From positions 4,650,001 to 4,714,000 of the forward strand of contig OY969712.1 in assembly GCA_963702105.1 (NCBI GenBank): 64,000 nt of DNA, in the 5' to 3' direction. The translations under genes were made by a program, and so were the position numbers. Below are positions 53,741-63,600 of this stretch, piece after piece; the stretch's first letter is position 1; each line of letters starts with the position of its first letter. The stretch comes from ZC4RG20 sp963702105 (GTDB lineage Bacteria; Pseudomonadota; Gammaproteobacteria; Steroidobacterales; Rariloculaceae). The notes below the pieces were generated by a model. The model was not told the DNA's origin. It made no database searches and saw only the letters and a list, made by a program, of their open reading frames with translations.

Positions 53741-55183
53741 ATGCAAGTCTTCGACGTGATCATCGTCGGGGCAGGTCCGGCCGGCAGTGCTCTGGCCGCC
53801 GGCTTGGCGCGCGACGGGTACAGCGTGCTCGTGCTCGAAAAGCACCGGTTCCCGCGGGACAAAGTCTGCGGCGATCTCGTGAGCGCAAAGGGGCTGACGC
53901 TCCTAGCCGGCCTCGGCTGCTACGAAGAGATCGCGCGCCGCGCATATATCCCGATCAAGGAGTCCGTCGTCGTTCTCGACGACCGAACGCTCGCGCGAGG
54001 CGCCTTGCCGAAGATCCCCGGGCTGCCGTCCTTCGGTCACGCCGTTCCGCGCGTCGAGCTCGACGCGATGATCTTCGAGCAAGCCGCAAAGGCCGGGGCG
54101 CAGTCCGTGCAGGGATGCACCGTGCAAGGATTCGAGCTCGGCCCTTCGCTGGTCGTCGTACACGCCGCCGTGGACGGCCGCGATCGTCAATTCCTCGGCC
54201 GCTTCATCGTCGGCGCGGACGGAGCGGCCTCCGTGGTCGCACGCTGCGCCGGTCTCGAGATGCGCGACGCGCGTTACGTGCAGCTCGCCCTGCGGGCATA
54301 TTGCACGGGGTTTCCGCTTGAGCACGCCGTGCTGTACTTTGCGGAGGAGTTCTTCCCGGGCTACGCCTGGGTCTTCCCGGTGAACGAGAACGTCGCGAAC
54401 ATCGGCGTCGGCATGGTCAAGGAATCGGCTCTAAAGCACGGCCTCCGGCTGCGCGAGTTTTATGCCCGGCTCGTTCGTTATCTCGAGCGGCAGGCTGCGG
54501 AGCGCGGGCTGCGGGTCGAGCTGAGCCGGCCGGCCGGCTGGCCGATCAAGACGTACGGCGGCGCCCGGCGGAACTACTTCGAGCGAGGGCTGCTGATCGG
54601 AGACGCAGGCTGTTTCGTGGATCCGATTTCCGGCGAAGGTATTCCGCTGGCGCTCGAAACCGCAGCGATGGCCGCCGAGGTCATTCGCGCCGCGTTCGCC
54701 GAATGCGATTTCAGCGCAGAGTCGCTCGCGCGCTACGAGCGCCGCTGGCGCGATCGCTACGACAGAGACCTTTCGATCTCGGATCTCATCGTATCGATCG
54801 CAAGGAATCGATATCTCGCCAAAGTCTGGGTGCAATGGCTGCGGACGATCGCCATGACGGCGGCACGGGACCCGGATTACGCGGCCAAGACGGGCGGCGT
54901 GCTGGCGGGCCTCGTGCCGAACCGCGAAGCGCTTGCGGGCGACGTGATCCTCAAATCCGTCATGCACGGGCCAGCGTTCTGGGTTGAGGCTTTCGGATTG
55001 GCTCGAGAGCGCCTGCCCGATGCGCTCGTTCACCGGAGTATCCGGCTCGTCCAATGGGAAGCGGGGGCCGCGTCTTCGATGCTCGCCGACTTCGACTGGT
55101 TCAGGGACTGGGCGATCGAGATCGGCGACAAGCACCTGAAGGTGCTCGACGCGCTCACATGCTCCGCTCGAACACCCAGGTGA
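53741..55183 (+). CDS. geranylgeranyl-reductase-family FAD-dependent oxidoreductase
   Basis: Flavoprotein of 480 residues. FAD Rossmann motif VIIVGAGPAGSALAAGLARDGYSVLVLEKHRFPRDKVCGD at the N-terminus, central VGADGAASVVARCAG, and C-terminal GLLIGDAGCFVDPISGEGIPLALETA, the ChlP/GGR/menaquinone-reductase signature. Such enzymes reduce C=C bonds of prenyl chains or hydroxylate aromatics. The C-terminal extension (about 385-480) is longer than in plain GGR. A polyprenyl synthase gene converges with it (29-bp overlap), supporting a prenyl substrate. Confidence 0.85.
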   Translation: MQVFDVIIVGAGPAGSALAAGLARDGYSVLVLEKHRFPRDKVCGDLVSAKGLTLLAGLGCYEEIARRAYIPIKESVVVLDDRTLARGALPKIPGLPSFGHAVPRVELDAMIFEQAAKAGAQSVQGCTVQGFELGPSLVVVHAAVDGRDRQFLGRFIVGADGAASVVARCAGLEMRDARYVQLALRAYCTGFPLEHAVLYFAEEFFPGYAWVFPVNENVANIGVGMVKESALKHGLRLREFYARLVRYLERQAAERGLRVELSRPAGWPIKTYGGARRNYFERGLLIGDAGCFVDPISGEGIPLALETAAMAAEVIRAAFAECDFSAESLARYERRWRDRYDRDLSISDLIVSIARNRYLAKVWVQWLRTIAMTAARDPDYAAKTGGVLAGLVPNREALAGDVILKSVMHGPAFWVEAFGLARERLPDALVHRSIRLVQWEAGAASSMLADFDWFRDWAIEIGDKHLKVLDALTCSARTPR

Positions 55184-56195
55184 CCAGCCCTTCGATGAAC
55201 TGTTTGTCTCGAGAGTCTGGCAGGACCGAATAGAGCAGCGAGTACTCGTGCATCGCGGCCCCCGCAAGGCCGTGCGCGACACCGCGGGCATAGTCGGCGC
55301 AGCCGTGGCGCTCGAGCAGGTCTCTTATCCAGGCGATCTGCGGTTCCGTTTTTCGTTCGCGAGGCAGTCCGAGCATTTCGCCGAGGGCCGCCTTCTCGGC
55401 GCCCGTCGCGACCTTGAGCAAGCGAATCAGCATGAGTGTCCGCTTGCCCTCCCATAGATCGCCGTCGCGCTCCTTACCGTAGCGTTCGTCGGCAATCAGA
55501 TTGAGCAGATCGTCCTGAATCTGAAACGCCGCTCCGACGAAAAAGCCGAAGCGCACGAACGGCTCGAGATCCGCTGCGCCGCGCGTGCCGATCAAGGCAC
55601 CGACGCGCATGGGATAGATGCTGGCGAGCCAGCACGTCTTCTTGAGCACCATCGACAGATAGTCGGCCGCGTCGAGATTCCGCGTATTGTCCCGCCGCCA
55701 GCCGAGCTCCATGGCCTGTCCCTCGGCCGTCTCGCGCGCCATCGTCATCGTCTCTTCGAGCACGCGAGCGGCGAGCCGCGGCCCGAGCACGCGGCGGTTC
55801 TCGAGCAGAGGCTGCAAGCCCATGAGCGAGAGGGTATCGCCGGCGTTGATGGCGAGCGGCACGCCGTATGTCATGTGCAGCGTGGGCCGGCCGCGGCGCT
55901 CCGTGCTCGCGTCTTCGATGTCGTCGTGGATGAGCATCGCATTGTGCAGGAGCTCGATGGCGACGGCCGTGCTCAACGCTTCGTCGAACCCGGCCCCGAA
56001 TGCCCGCGCCGTGGCGATACAAAGGCTCGAACGCATCATCTTGCCGCCGCGGCTGGGGTAGTCGGCAAGGAGGCTGTAGAGATAGCGCCGAGGGGTGCCC
56101 GAGGGCAGGCTCGCCTTCAGCGCCTCGCGCGTGATCGCGCCGTATTCTGCCAGCACCTCGGGCACGATCGAGGGCGTGACGGCTGTGTTTTCCAT
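55155..56195 (-). CDS. polyprenyl/geranylgeranyl diphosphate synthase
   Basis: Trans-prenyltransferase of 346 residues. First Asp-rich motif HDDIED (D91, D92, D95), second QIQDDLLN (D228, D229) where the usual final Asp is Asn. Also KMMRSSLCIA and GGPP-synthase-like length. Residues before the first Asp motif (NAMLIH) lack bulky aromatics, suggesting C20 or longer products. The start ATG 56195 is preferred over GTG 56207 (GGAG lies close to the GTG, so either could be used). Neighbours: reductase (convergent), unknown protein and large flavoprotein upstream on the same strand. Confidence 0.9.
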   Translation of the reverse strand: MENTAVTPSIVPEVLAEYGAITREALKASLPSGTPRRYLYSLLADYPSRGGKMMRSSLCIATARAFGAGFDEALSTAVAIELLHNAMLIHDDIEDASTERRGRPTLHMTYGVPLAINAGDTLSLMGLQPLLENRRVLGPRLAARVLEETMTMARETAEGQAMELGWRRDNTRNLDAADYLSMVLKKTCWLASIYPMRVGALIGTRGAADLEPFVRFGFFVGAAFQIQDDLLNLIADERYGKERDGDLWEGKRTLMLIRLLKVATGAEKAALGEMLGLPRERKTEPQIAWIRDLLERHGCADYARGVAHGLAGAAMHEYSLLYSVLPDSRDKQFIEGLVTWVFERSM

Positions 56196-56223
56196 GCCTC
56201 GCTGCACTGCTCCGGCGCCTCAG

Positions 56224-56952
56224 TCATTCGGCCAAACGTACGCTGAGCGTCCCGCAGGGCTCGTTGGTTTCTGCATCCACGACGGCGCCCGTATAGGTGC
56301 CCGGCGTTTGTGTCTGCGGCACTTTGATCCTGAGCGCCGGGGCCGCGCCGTCGCCGATGGCCGTGAATGCGATGCCAGTCAATGGCACCGAATCGCCGTT
56401 GAGGGCAAATAAGCCCGGGACGGCGAGCGCCGAGCCATTGCCGCGGGGACGGAGGTCGAGCGTGACCTTGATAGGCCGGCTAGCCTCGATCTCGACGGAA
56501 ATGGCGGCCGCTCCCCGACCGTCGCTACGGTCTTTGCCTCCCGGCCGCCCGTTGGCGAACGGAGCCGCGCGGCGGTCTGCGGCCGTGGCCATGCCAGTCG
56601 TCACTTCCATCATGTCCGCGAAGAGCGCACCCAGGTCGATCGAGTAATTGAGCATTCGCTGGAACAGGTGCGCCAAGCCGTCGCTCGCGCCCAGCGCGCG
56701 AGCCCCGCCGCTGAATTGCTCGGCGATCCGGCGCCCTTGCCGGATTTGCTCCTGGATCACGGCGTACCCGAGCCTGACACTCTCCGAAACGGCGTCCGCG
56801 TGCGCGCCGACCCGCTCCGAACCGTCTTGGGACGCAGCCGATGCGGGTCGATCGTCGCCGCGTTCCGGCCGCTTGAGCAGCCCCGAGAAATCGCGGATCG
56901 GACCGGTCCGCTCCGGCTTAGGCCGGCTCAAACGTCGACTGGTGCGCGTCAT
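56224..56952 (-). CDS. protein of unknown function in isoprenoid cluster
   Basis: Protein of 242 residues without signal peptide. A basic N-terminus (MTRTSRRLSR) leads to a helical, phasin-like segment (about 50-130: RLGYAVIQEQIRQGRRIAEQFSGG, LAHLFQRMLNYSIDLGALFADMM) and then a beta-sandwich-like C-terminal half (about 155-242: ISVEIEASRPIKVTLDLRP, YTGAVVDAETNEPCGTLSVRLAE). I do not recognise a family. The helix-plus-beta layout would suit a granule- or lipid-surface protein. It lies between the flavoprotein and the prenyl synthase genes on the same strand. Confidence 0.75.
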   Translation of the reverse strand: MTRTSRRLSRPKPERTGPIRDFSGLLKRPERGDDRPASAASQDGSERVGAHADAVSESVRLGYAVIQEQIRQGRRIAEQFSGGARALGASDGLAHLFQRMLNYSIDLGALFADMMEVTTGMATAADRRAAPFANGRPGGKDRSDGRGAAAISVEIEASRPIKVTLDLRPRGNGSALAVPGLFALNGDSVPLTGIAFTAIGDGAAPALRIKVPQTQTPGTYTGAVVDAETNEPCGTLSVRLAE

Positions 56953-56992
56953 CCATGCGCTCCTCGCTTTGCTTGTTGAGGAATTGCCGTAC

Positions 56993-59131
56993 TCACGGGT
57001 GATCGTAGCCGATGATGTCCTCGAGCCTGGGCTGCAGGGACAATGCGTGCGCCGCAAGACGGCCCGACATTACGGCGGCCTCGACGCAGCCCTCGTTGAA
57101 GCCGCAGTCCGTCCAATCGCCGGCGATCGTGAGATTGTCATAGCCGCTGTCCAGCGGCGAGATGCGGTATTGGAGGCTGCCGGGCGGCGCGAGCACGTAG
57201 CGGTCCGAGCCGTTGACGCTCGCGGTCCAGTATTGACTGCCGAACCGGTCCTCGTCGGCGGCAGCGGTGCGGTGCTCCTGTACCGGGTCTAGGAGCAACG
57301 ACCAGCGGAACCCGCCCGATTCGGAGCCCGCGGCCGGCCACATTCGCTGGATGTCTTCGTTCAGGAAGCGCACGGCGTTTTGTCTCACCTGCTCGCGGCG
57401 GATCTCGGGATAACGCGGGTCCGACCGGTCGAGGTCGGTGTCTTCCGGAAGGCGATTACAGAAGTAGGCGATGGCGCCGGGCTTCGCGGGCCAGCCTTCC
57501 TTGCCGATCAGGTGTCGCATGTCGGCCCAGGTATTGAACGGGTTCACGTATGCCGAGACGACGGCGGCCGGCCCGCTCCAGCCGAGCGATTCCATATCCT
57601 CGTGAAGCCACACCTGAAAAGCTTGGGTCTCTACGGTCTTCACGTGCTCGATCATCGTCCGCCAACGCTCGTCGCGCGCAAGGATCTCGGAGCACACGCG
57701 CGGGATGCCGCCGATTCCGATCGCGAGCACGACGAAATCGAAATCCCGGCCCACTCTGAGCACCTTCGTGGACACCTTGCGTTCGTCCCAGTCCGATTCG
57801 AAGTCGCGCTCCTCGCGGGCCAGCCTCGCGCCGCCGACGAGCTGGCGGAACTCGGGCTCGGAAGGCCAGCACGCGAGTCCACCAACGTCCACGAGTGGCT
57901 CGTACGCCTGTCCCCGCTTGACCTTCGCCTGCACCGCGAACTCGAGCGCCTCCACGTACGCCGCCTCGCCGTCCTTCTCGGGCTCGGCGATGCCGACGTT
58001 TTCGAGGCGATGAAAGAATTCGAAGCGTACGCCGCGGCGCCTGAGCGCTTCGTAGGCGGGCGCAAACACGACGTCGCCCATGCCGCCCTGCATCGTCCAG
58101 AACATGGCGCCGCGATACGTGAACAGCATGCGCAGCGCGCCGCGGATCGCCTGGCCGGCCGCGATCCCAGGATCGGGGCCGTCTGTGCCGTATGCGAACG
58201 CGAGATCGTAAAGCGCACGAACGAAACCGGACTTGACCGAGCGCTCGGAGGCGCCGTTCATCTGCAGCCAGTCGAGGCACTCGTAGTCGTTGATGCTGTC
58301 GAAACCTTTCGGGTGATAGAGCAGGCCGTGACGCACGATGCCGGCGATGATCGCGAGTACGAGATCGATGATTTCCCACTTGTAAAGCGCTTCCGGATCT
58401 TCCGTCAGCGCCCCCTCCAGCCGTTCCTTGACGGTGGCCGCGATACGCTCCAGCAAGTCCAGGACGACATTCTGCGGATAGCTCGGGAGCGAGACGAAAA
58501 CGACTTTGAGGACACCGACAGCGTTGATGAGTCCGGCCGTCGTCGAGAGCAGCCCGAAGCGGAACAGCTCCGCGATCTGCGCGACGACGGTGTCGCGGCT
58601 CGTCGCGGCCGCGGGCGGTACCGGAGGCGAAGCGGGTTCTGTCTGCACGCCGATGAGCAAGGTCCGCAGCAGCTCGACCGTGCGCGTCAGATAGCCCTCC
58701 ACCGTAAACGGGTTGTCGCGCTCGCTGAGCGGATCGCCGGGAACGCCCGGCGCGGTGAACGCGGCCGTGCGGAACCGCCATTCGCCGTCCGCGTCGCGAT
58801 CGGCGAAGCCGATACGTTCCTGGGGCACAAAGGCTTTACGCCAGTCGCGGCCCAGCTCGCCGTAGCACTCGCGGACCAGGCGAAACGCGTTTTCGTAAAA
58901 GCCCATCCATACATGGAGGCCGTGTTCTTCTATTCGCGCGGCGGCGCCGCGCCCGGAGGCGCCTTTGCCGCCGAGACGCCAGCCGAGCTGGTAGACGGTA
59001 ACGTGGTATCTGCCATCGTGCTCGGGGCGGGTGAGCTCGAAAGCGGCAGCAATCGAAGCGCAGCCTCCGCCGATGACGGCGACTTCGATCGCCTTTCGCG
59101 ACTCGGCGCCCAGCGAATCCCGCGTCGTCAT
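56993..59131 (-). CDS. large FAD-dependent oxidoreductase, phytoene-desaturase/carotenoid-isomerase-like
   Basis: Protein of 712 residues: N-terminal FAD motif IEVAVIGGGCASIAAAFELTRP and the C-terminal amino-oxidase/desaturase signature NLTIAGDWTDCGFNEGCVEAAVMSGRLAAHAL. GKGASGRGAAARIEEHGLHVWMGFYENAF corresponds to the second FAD region of phytoene desaturases. A middle insertion (about 125-330) makes it some 200 residues longer than plain desaturases. ATG 59131 gives the conserved start; an upstream GTG-like extension is less likely. Substrate probably a prenyl or carotenoid-like lipid. Confidence 0.82.
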   Translation of the reverse strand: MTTRDSLGAESRKAIEVAVIGGGCASIAAAFELTRPEHDGRYHVTVYQLGWRLGGKGASGRGAAARIEEHGLHVWMGFYENAFRLVRECYGELGRDWRKAFVPQERIGFADRDADGEWRFRTAAFTAPGVPGDPLSERDNPFTVEGYLTRTVELLRTLLIGVQTEPASPPVPPAAATSRDTVVAQIAELFRFGLLSTTAGLINAVGVLKVVFVSLPSYPQNVVLDLLERIAATVKERLEGALTEDPEALYKWEIIDLVLAIIAGIVRHGLLYHPKGFDSINDYECLDWLQMNGASERSVKSGFVRALYDLAFAYGTDGPDPGIAAGQAIRGALRMLFTYRGAMFWTMQGGMGDVVFAPAYEALRRRGVRFEFFHRLENVGIAEPEKDGEAAYVEALEFAVQAKVKRGQAYEPLVDVGGLACWPSEPEFRQLVGGARLAREERDFESDWDERKVSTKVLRVGRDFDFVVLAIGIGGIPRVCSEILARDERWRTMIEHVKTVETQAFQVWLHEDMESLGWSGPAAVVSAYVNPFNTWADMRHLIGKEGWPAKPGAIAYFCNRLPEDTDLDRSDPRYPEIRREQVRQNAVRFLNEDIQRMWPAAGSESGGFRWSLLLDPVQEHRTAAADEDRFGSQYWTASVNGSDRYVLAPPGSLQYRISPLDSGYDNLTIAGDWTDCGFNEGCVEAAVMSGRLAAHALSLQPRLEDIIGYDHP

Positions 59132-59269
59132 ATTTGTTCTTTCCGCGGTGCCGTCGTGCGCTCGAGCAATTGCGCCGACCGGAGACATCTTCCAGGCAAC
59201 TATAGCAACTGGACCGGCCGATAGACCAGACGTGCTCCGGGCAATCCCTTCGGGCTTTCTCGCCGGCTC

Positions 59270-59297
59270 TTGCCCGTGTGCACCGGCATGCTAGCAT
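59270..59297 (+). promoter_or_regulatory. possible sigma-70 promoter
   Basis: TTGCCC (59270-59275), 16-bp spacer, TAGCAT (59292-59297), about 97 bp before the start of the next gene. The match is moderate. Confidence 0.3.
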
Positions 59298-59394
59298 CCC
59301 GCCGTTGCGCCGCCTACGCGGGCTATGCGGCGCAGGGGCGGCGGCATCGCGGGCGCGCTTCCGGCAGCGCGCAGACGGCCTTCTTACGAACGGG

Positions 59395-60609
59395 ATGGTT
59401 ACGCGCTACGATATCGTCTTGTACGGAGCCACGGGGTTCACGGGCCGTCAGGCCGCTCGGTATCTCGACGTGCACGCCCCGCCCGGTCTGCGATGGGCGA
59501 TCGCAGGCCGCAACGCGGACAGACTCGATGATCTGCGCGCCGGCCTCCCCAGCGGCCCGGGCCGCATCCTAGCCTCCGCCGAGGACGAAACCGCGCTCGA
59601 CGAGCTCGTCGGCGCTGCGCGCGTCGTCATGACCACGGTCGGGCCCTATTCCCGTCACGGCGAGGAGCTGTTGCGCCGTTGTGCGATACGCGGGGTGGAT
59701 TACGTGGATATCACGGGCGAGACGCCCTGGGTCCGCAGGATGATCGACCGCTATCATGCGCGTGCGGTCGACAGCGGGGCGAAGGTGGTCCCGTGCTGCG
59801 GTTTCGACTCCGTGCCTTCGGATCTCGGAACGCATCTGCTCGTGGATCACCTGCGCCGGCTCGGCAAGAGGACCCGGGAAGTGCGCGCCTTCTATCGTGC
59901 GCGCGGCGGCATCAACGGCGGGACGATCGCATCGATCACGAGTGCGCTTGCCCCCTCGGACAGGCGGCAGTTCGACGACCCCTTTCTTTTGAATCCCGAG
60001 GCGTTTCCGAAGCCGCACGATGCGCTCGCCCACCGCGATCCTCAGCTGCCCCGGTACGATCCGGACCTCGGCCGCTGGGTCGCGCCGTTCTTCGTGGCGC
60101 CGATCAATACCCGTGTCGTGCGCCGCAGCCACGCGCTTTCGACTCAGTGGCAGACGCCCTACGGCGCCGACTTCCGCTACCAGGAGTACTGGGATCCGGG
60201 AGGCGGCGTGGACTTGGCGGCTTCGGCCGCGGCAGCGCTCGGAATAGGCTTCATGAAATCGATGCTGAGCTTACCCGGCGCGGCGCGATTGCTCACGGCG
60301 GTATCGCCCGCGCCCGGCGAGGGCCCCCCACAGGAGAAGTTGGACGCGGGCTATTTCGAATGCCGCCTGCTCGGCGTCGCGGGCGATGCGACGAAGTATT
60401 GGGCCCGCATTCAGGACGACGGCGATCCGGCCAACCGCGCGACGAGCAAATTTCTTTGCGAAAGCGCACTCGCTTTGGCGCTCGAACGGGACAGGCTCCC
60501 GGGCGGTCCGGCGCGCGCGGGCCTGCTGACGCCGGCTACGGCTTTCGGCGACGTGCTGGTCGAGCGGCTTCGCCTTGCGGGCACGAGGATCGAGTGCCCG
60601 GCTGCGTGA
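59395..60609 (+). CDS. saccharopine-dehydrogenase-like / trans-acting enoyl reductase family protein
   Basis: NAD(P)-binding protein of 404 residues. VTRYDIVLYGATGFTGRQAARYL at the N-terminus, IAGRNADRLDDL, VMTTVGPYSRHGEELLRRCAIRGVDYVDITGE and KVVPCCGFDSVPSDLGTHLL are typical of the saccharopine-dehydrogenase-like family that includes the mycobacterial trans-acting enoyl reductase (phenolphthiocerol/glycolipid synthesis). Suggests reduction of an enoyl or prenyl lipid intermediate. Divergent from the large flavoprotein across 263 bp. Confidence 0.85.
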   Translation: MVTRYDIVLYGATGFTGRQAARYLDVHAPPGLRWAIAGRNADRLDDLRAGLPSGPGRILASAEDETALDELVGAARVVMTTVGPYSRHGEELLRRCAIRGVDYVDITGETPWVRRMIDRYHARAVDSGAKVVPCCGFDSVPSDLGTHLLVDHLRRLGKRTREVRAFYRARGGINGGTIASITSALAPSDRRQFDDPFLLNPEAFPKPHDALAHRDPQLPRYDPDLGRWVAPFFVAPINTRVVRRSHALSTQWQTPYGADFRYQEYWDPGGGVDLAASAAAALGIGFMKSMLSLPGAARLLTAVSPAPGEGPPQEKLDAGYFECRLLGVAGDATKYWARIQDDGDPANRATSKFLCESALALALERDRLPGGPARAGLLTPATAFGDVLVERLRLAGTRIECPAA

Positions 60610-60631
60610 CTTCCGGCGTCTCCCGGCGGCA

Positions 60632-63600
60632 TCAGGTGCGGCGTTCGCCGATGATTTCGCGCGCGCCGAGGAGTGCGCGGGATTGCGCTCCTGCATCGAA
60701 GGACGAGCAGATTTCTGCCAGTGTCGCCCTCAATGGCGGGCCCTTGGGGTCCGCACAACCCGAGCGATACAGGGCCAGCGCGGCTTCGAGCTCCAGCTGC
60801 CTCGCGCCGCCCGCTCGGGCAAGCTCCACCGCCTTCCGGAACTCGTGACGAACGGTCTCGCGAGGGAATGCGGGCATCGCTGCCATGACTTCGGCTCGAA
60901 GGCGATGCAGCAGGCTGTCGTACATGTGATGATCGAACGTCTCCGCATGCGCCAACGCCCGGTCAACGGTCGTCAAGGCCCGCTCGAGCCGGCCGGCGCG
61001 CCTGAACGCTTCCGCGAGTCCGGTCAGAAAGTAGGGCATGACCGACCGCGCGCCCGTCGCCTCGTAGAGCCCGATCGCGCTCTCGAGTATCTCGATAGCC
61101 TCGCCGGACTCGCCGAGCAGTGCCTTCGCATAGCCGAGGTGGATGGCGCCGACCGCGTTCCACACTTCGAAGCCGTTTTCCTCAGCGAGCCGAATGGCCT
61201 CGAGCGAGTGCGATCGCGCGCTCTCCGCCTCGCCGTCGAGCTCGGCAAGCATCGCGCAGTACGTGTGAACGTAGGCGAGATGGAACGGGTGATTAAGCTC
61301 GATGGCGAGGTCGAGCGCGCCCTGCAACTGCCGTCGGGCAGCTTCGCCCCTGCCTAGAAACCACAGCACGATGGAGCGCAGCGCCCCCGAGGCGACGCCC
61401 GGGTCCTGCGGAGTCAACGGGACGATGCTACTTCTGTTGCGCTGGTACACGTCGAGACACCGGGCGAGCAGCTCGGACCCCTGCTCATAGAGCCCTCGAT
61501 GACACTCCACGTAGCCGAGGGCCGTGTAGGCCTCGACAAGATAGGAGGGATTCCGCTCGCGCTCCGCAATGGCGACGCAGCGCCGGGCCAGCTCCCTCGC
61601 ATGGCCGAGCTCGTCACGAACGATATAAAACGTGCAGATGTTGCGCGTAACGGGAAACGTCTCTGCCTCACGGCCCAGCCTTCGAGAGAGCTCATCGGCG
61701 CGTTCGTAAGTGTCTTGAACGGCCGGAGTCGCATAGCCCTGTGTAGACGCAAGGCTCACTCCCAGGGAAACCCGCAGGCCGAGCTCGAGCTCGTCGCGCT
61801 CCGTGCCCTCGCCGAGCCCCTCGAGCAACCTCAAGGCGGCCCTGAAATGCCTCAGCGCCTCCGCATGCGCGGCGCGGCCGCCCGCGTTGATGCCGGCCTT
61901 GTGCCAATAGGTGATCGCGCGGCGTTTGTCGTCGGCCCGAGTATAGTGATGCGCCAGCAACTCGGGCTCGCTGACGGCCGTTTCCGGAAAGCGTTGTTCG
62001 AGCTCCGCGGCTATTCGCGCGTGCAGGCGCCTGCGGTCGGAACGAAGCAGGCTCGAGTACGCGGCGTCCTGCAGCAAAGCGTGGCGAAAAGTATAGACGG
62101 CCGCGGGCGGCGCGCCCTGGCACCGCACGAGGTCCACGCTCGTCAGCCGGTCCAACGCCTTTTGCTGGGCCTCGGGCGGCATGTCCGAGACCGCCGCCAA
62201 GAGCTCGTAGGAGAACTGCCGGCCGATGGCGGCGCCGATCTGCGCGACTTCCTTGGCCTGCGCGACGCCGTCGAGCCTGGCCATGAGAGAGTCCTGCAGT
62301 GTGCTCGGTACCGGCAGATCGAGCGAGGGCGCGCTCGGCTCGTAGTGTCCGTCCCGTTCCTCGAGGAGACCCGAGTTCAATACGGTGCGGGTGAGTTCCT
62401 CGATGAACAGCGGCACGCCGTCGGCCTTATCCATGATGAGCTCCATGAGCTCGCTCGGGAGCACTTTGCCTGCCGTCACGCCGGAGACGAGCTCGGCGCC
62501 GTCGCTTCGCTCGAAGCGAGTCAAACCGATCGTCGTCACGCGGTCGTCGCCGACCCACGGAGACTCGAAGTCCGGACGGGCCGTCATGAGCAGCAGCACG
62601 CGTGCGGAGCGAATCCATCGCACCGTGTCCTCGAGCAGTTCCATGGTGGTCGCATCGACCCAATGGAGATCTTCGAACACGACGAGCACGGGCCGCTTGC
62701 TGGAAAGCGCGACGAGCTGCGCCTCGAGAGCCGCCATCGTATTTTCCTTACGGCGTTGCGGGCTCAGCATCAATGGCAGGTATCGGCCGGAGGAGGGAAT
62801 GGACAAAAGGTCCGCAAACAGCGGGGCTGTGCCGACTGGATCTCCGGCCGAGCGCGCGAGCAGGGCCTCGAGCTTGTCGAGCTTCGCCTCGGGGGCATCC
62901 TTACGATCGATCCGCGCCGCGCGCTCGATTTGATTGATGACCGGGAACAGCACACTGTTGTTGCGGTACGGCACGCAGTAGTAGCGCATGAGCGTGTACG
63001 GCTCGGGCCCGAGTCGCTCCCGCAGCGCCAAGGTCAACCGCGACTTGCCAATGCCCGCCTCGCCGGTGAGCAGAACCGCCTGCCCCTGACCGCTGCGCAC
63101 CAAATCCCACCGCTCGAGCAGCAGCGAGACTTCTCTGCCGCGACCGACGAGAGGCGTCAGCCCGCCGCGGTGCGTCGCTTCGAACCGGCTGTCTACCGCG
63201 AGCTCGTCGCCGACGTGCCAAGCCCGCACCGGCGCGGCAAACCCGCTCGCGGAATGAAGCCCGAGATCGGTGTAGCGGAACAGGTCGCCGACGAGCCGTC
63301 GCGTGGCCTCGGAGATCACGACATGATCGGGCCGGGCGATCGCCTGCAGACGCGCGGCGAGATTCGGCGTTTCCCCGATCACGGCCCGTTCCCGCGATTC
63401 GCCCTCGCCGATCAGCTCGCCGACGACGACCTCGCCGGTCGCGATGCCGATGCGAACGTGCAGGGCGAGCCCACCCACGATCTGGAGCCGTGGGACGGCT
63501 TCGGCAATCTCGAGGCCCGCTCGCACAGCGCGTTCCGGATCGATCTCGTGCGCACGAGGGTAGCCGAAATACGCGAGCAGGCCGTCGCCCATGAATCGCG

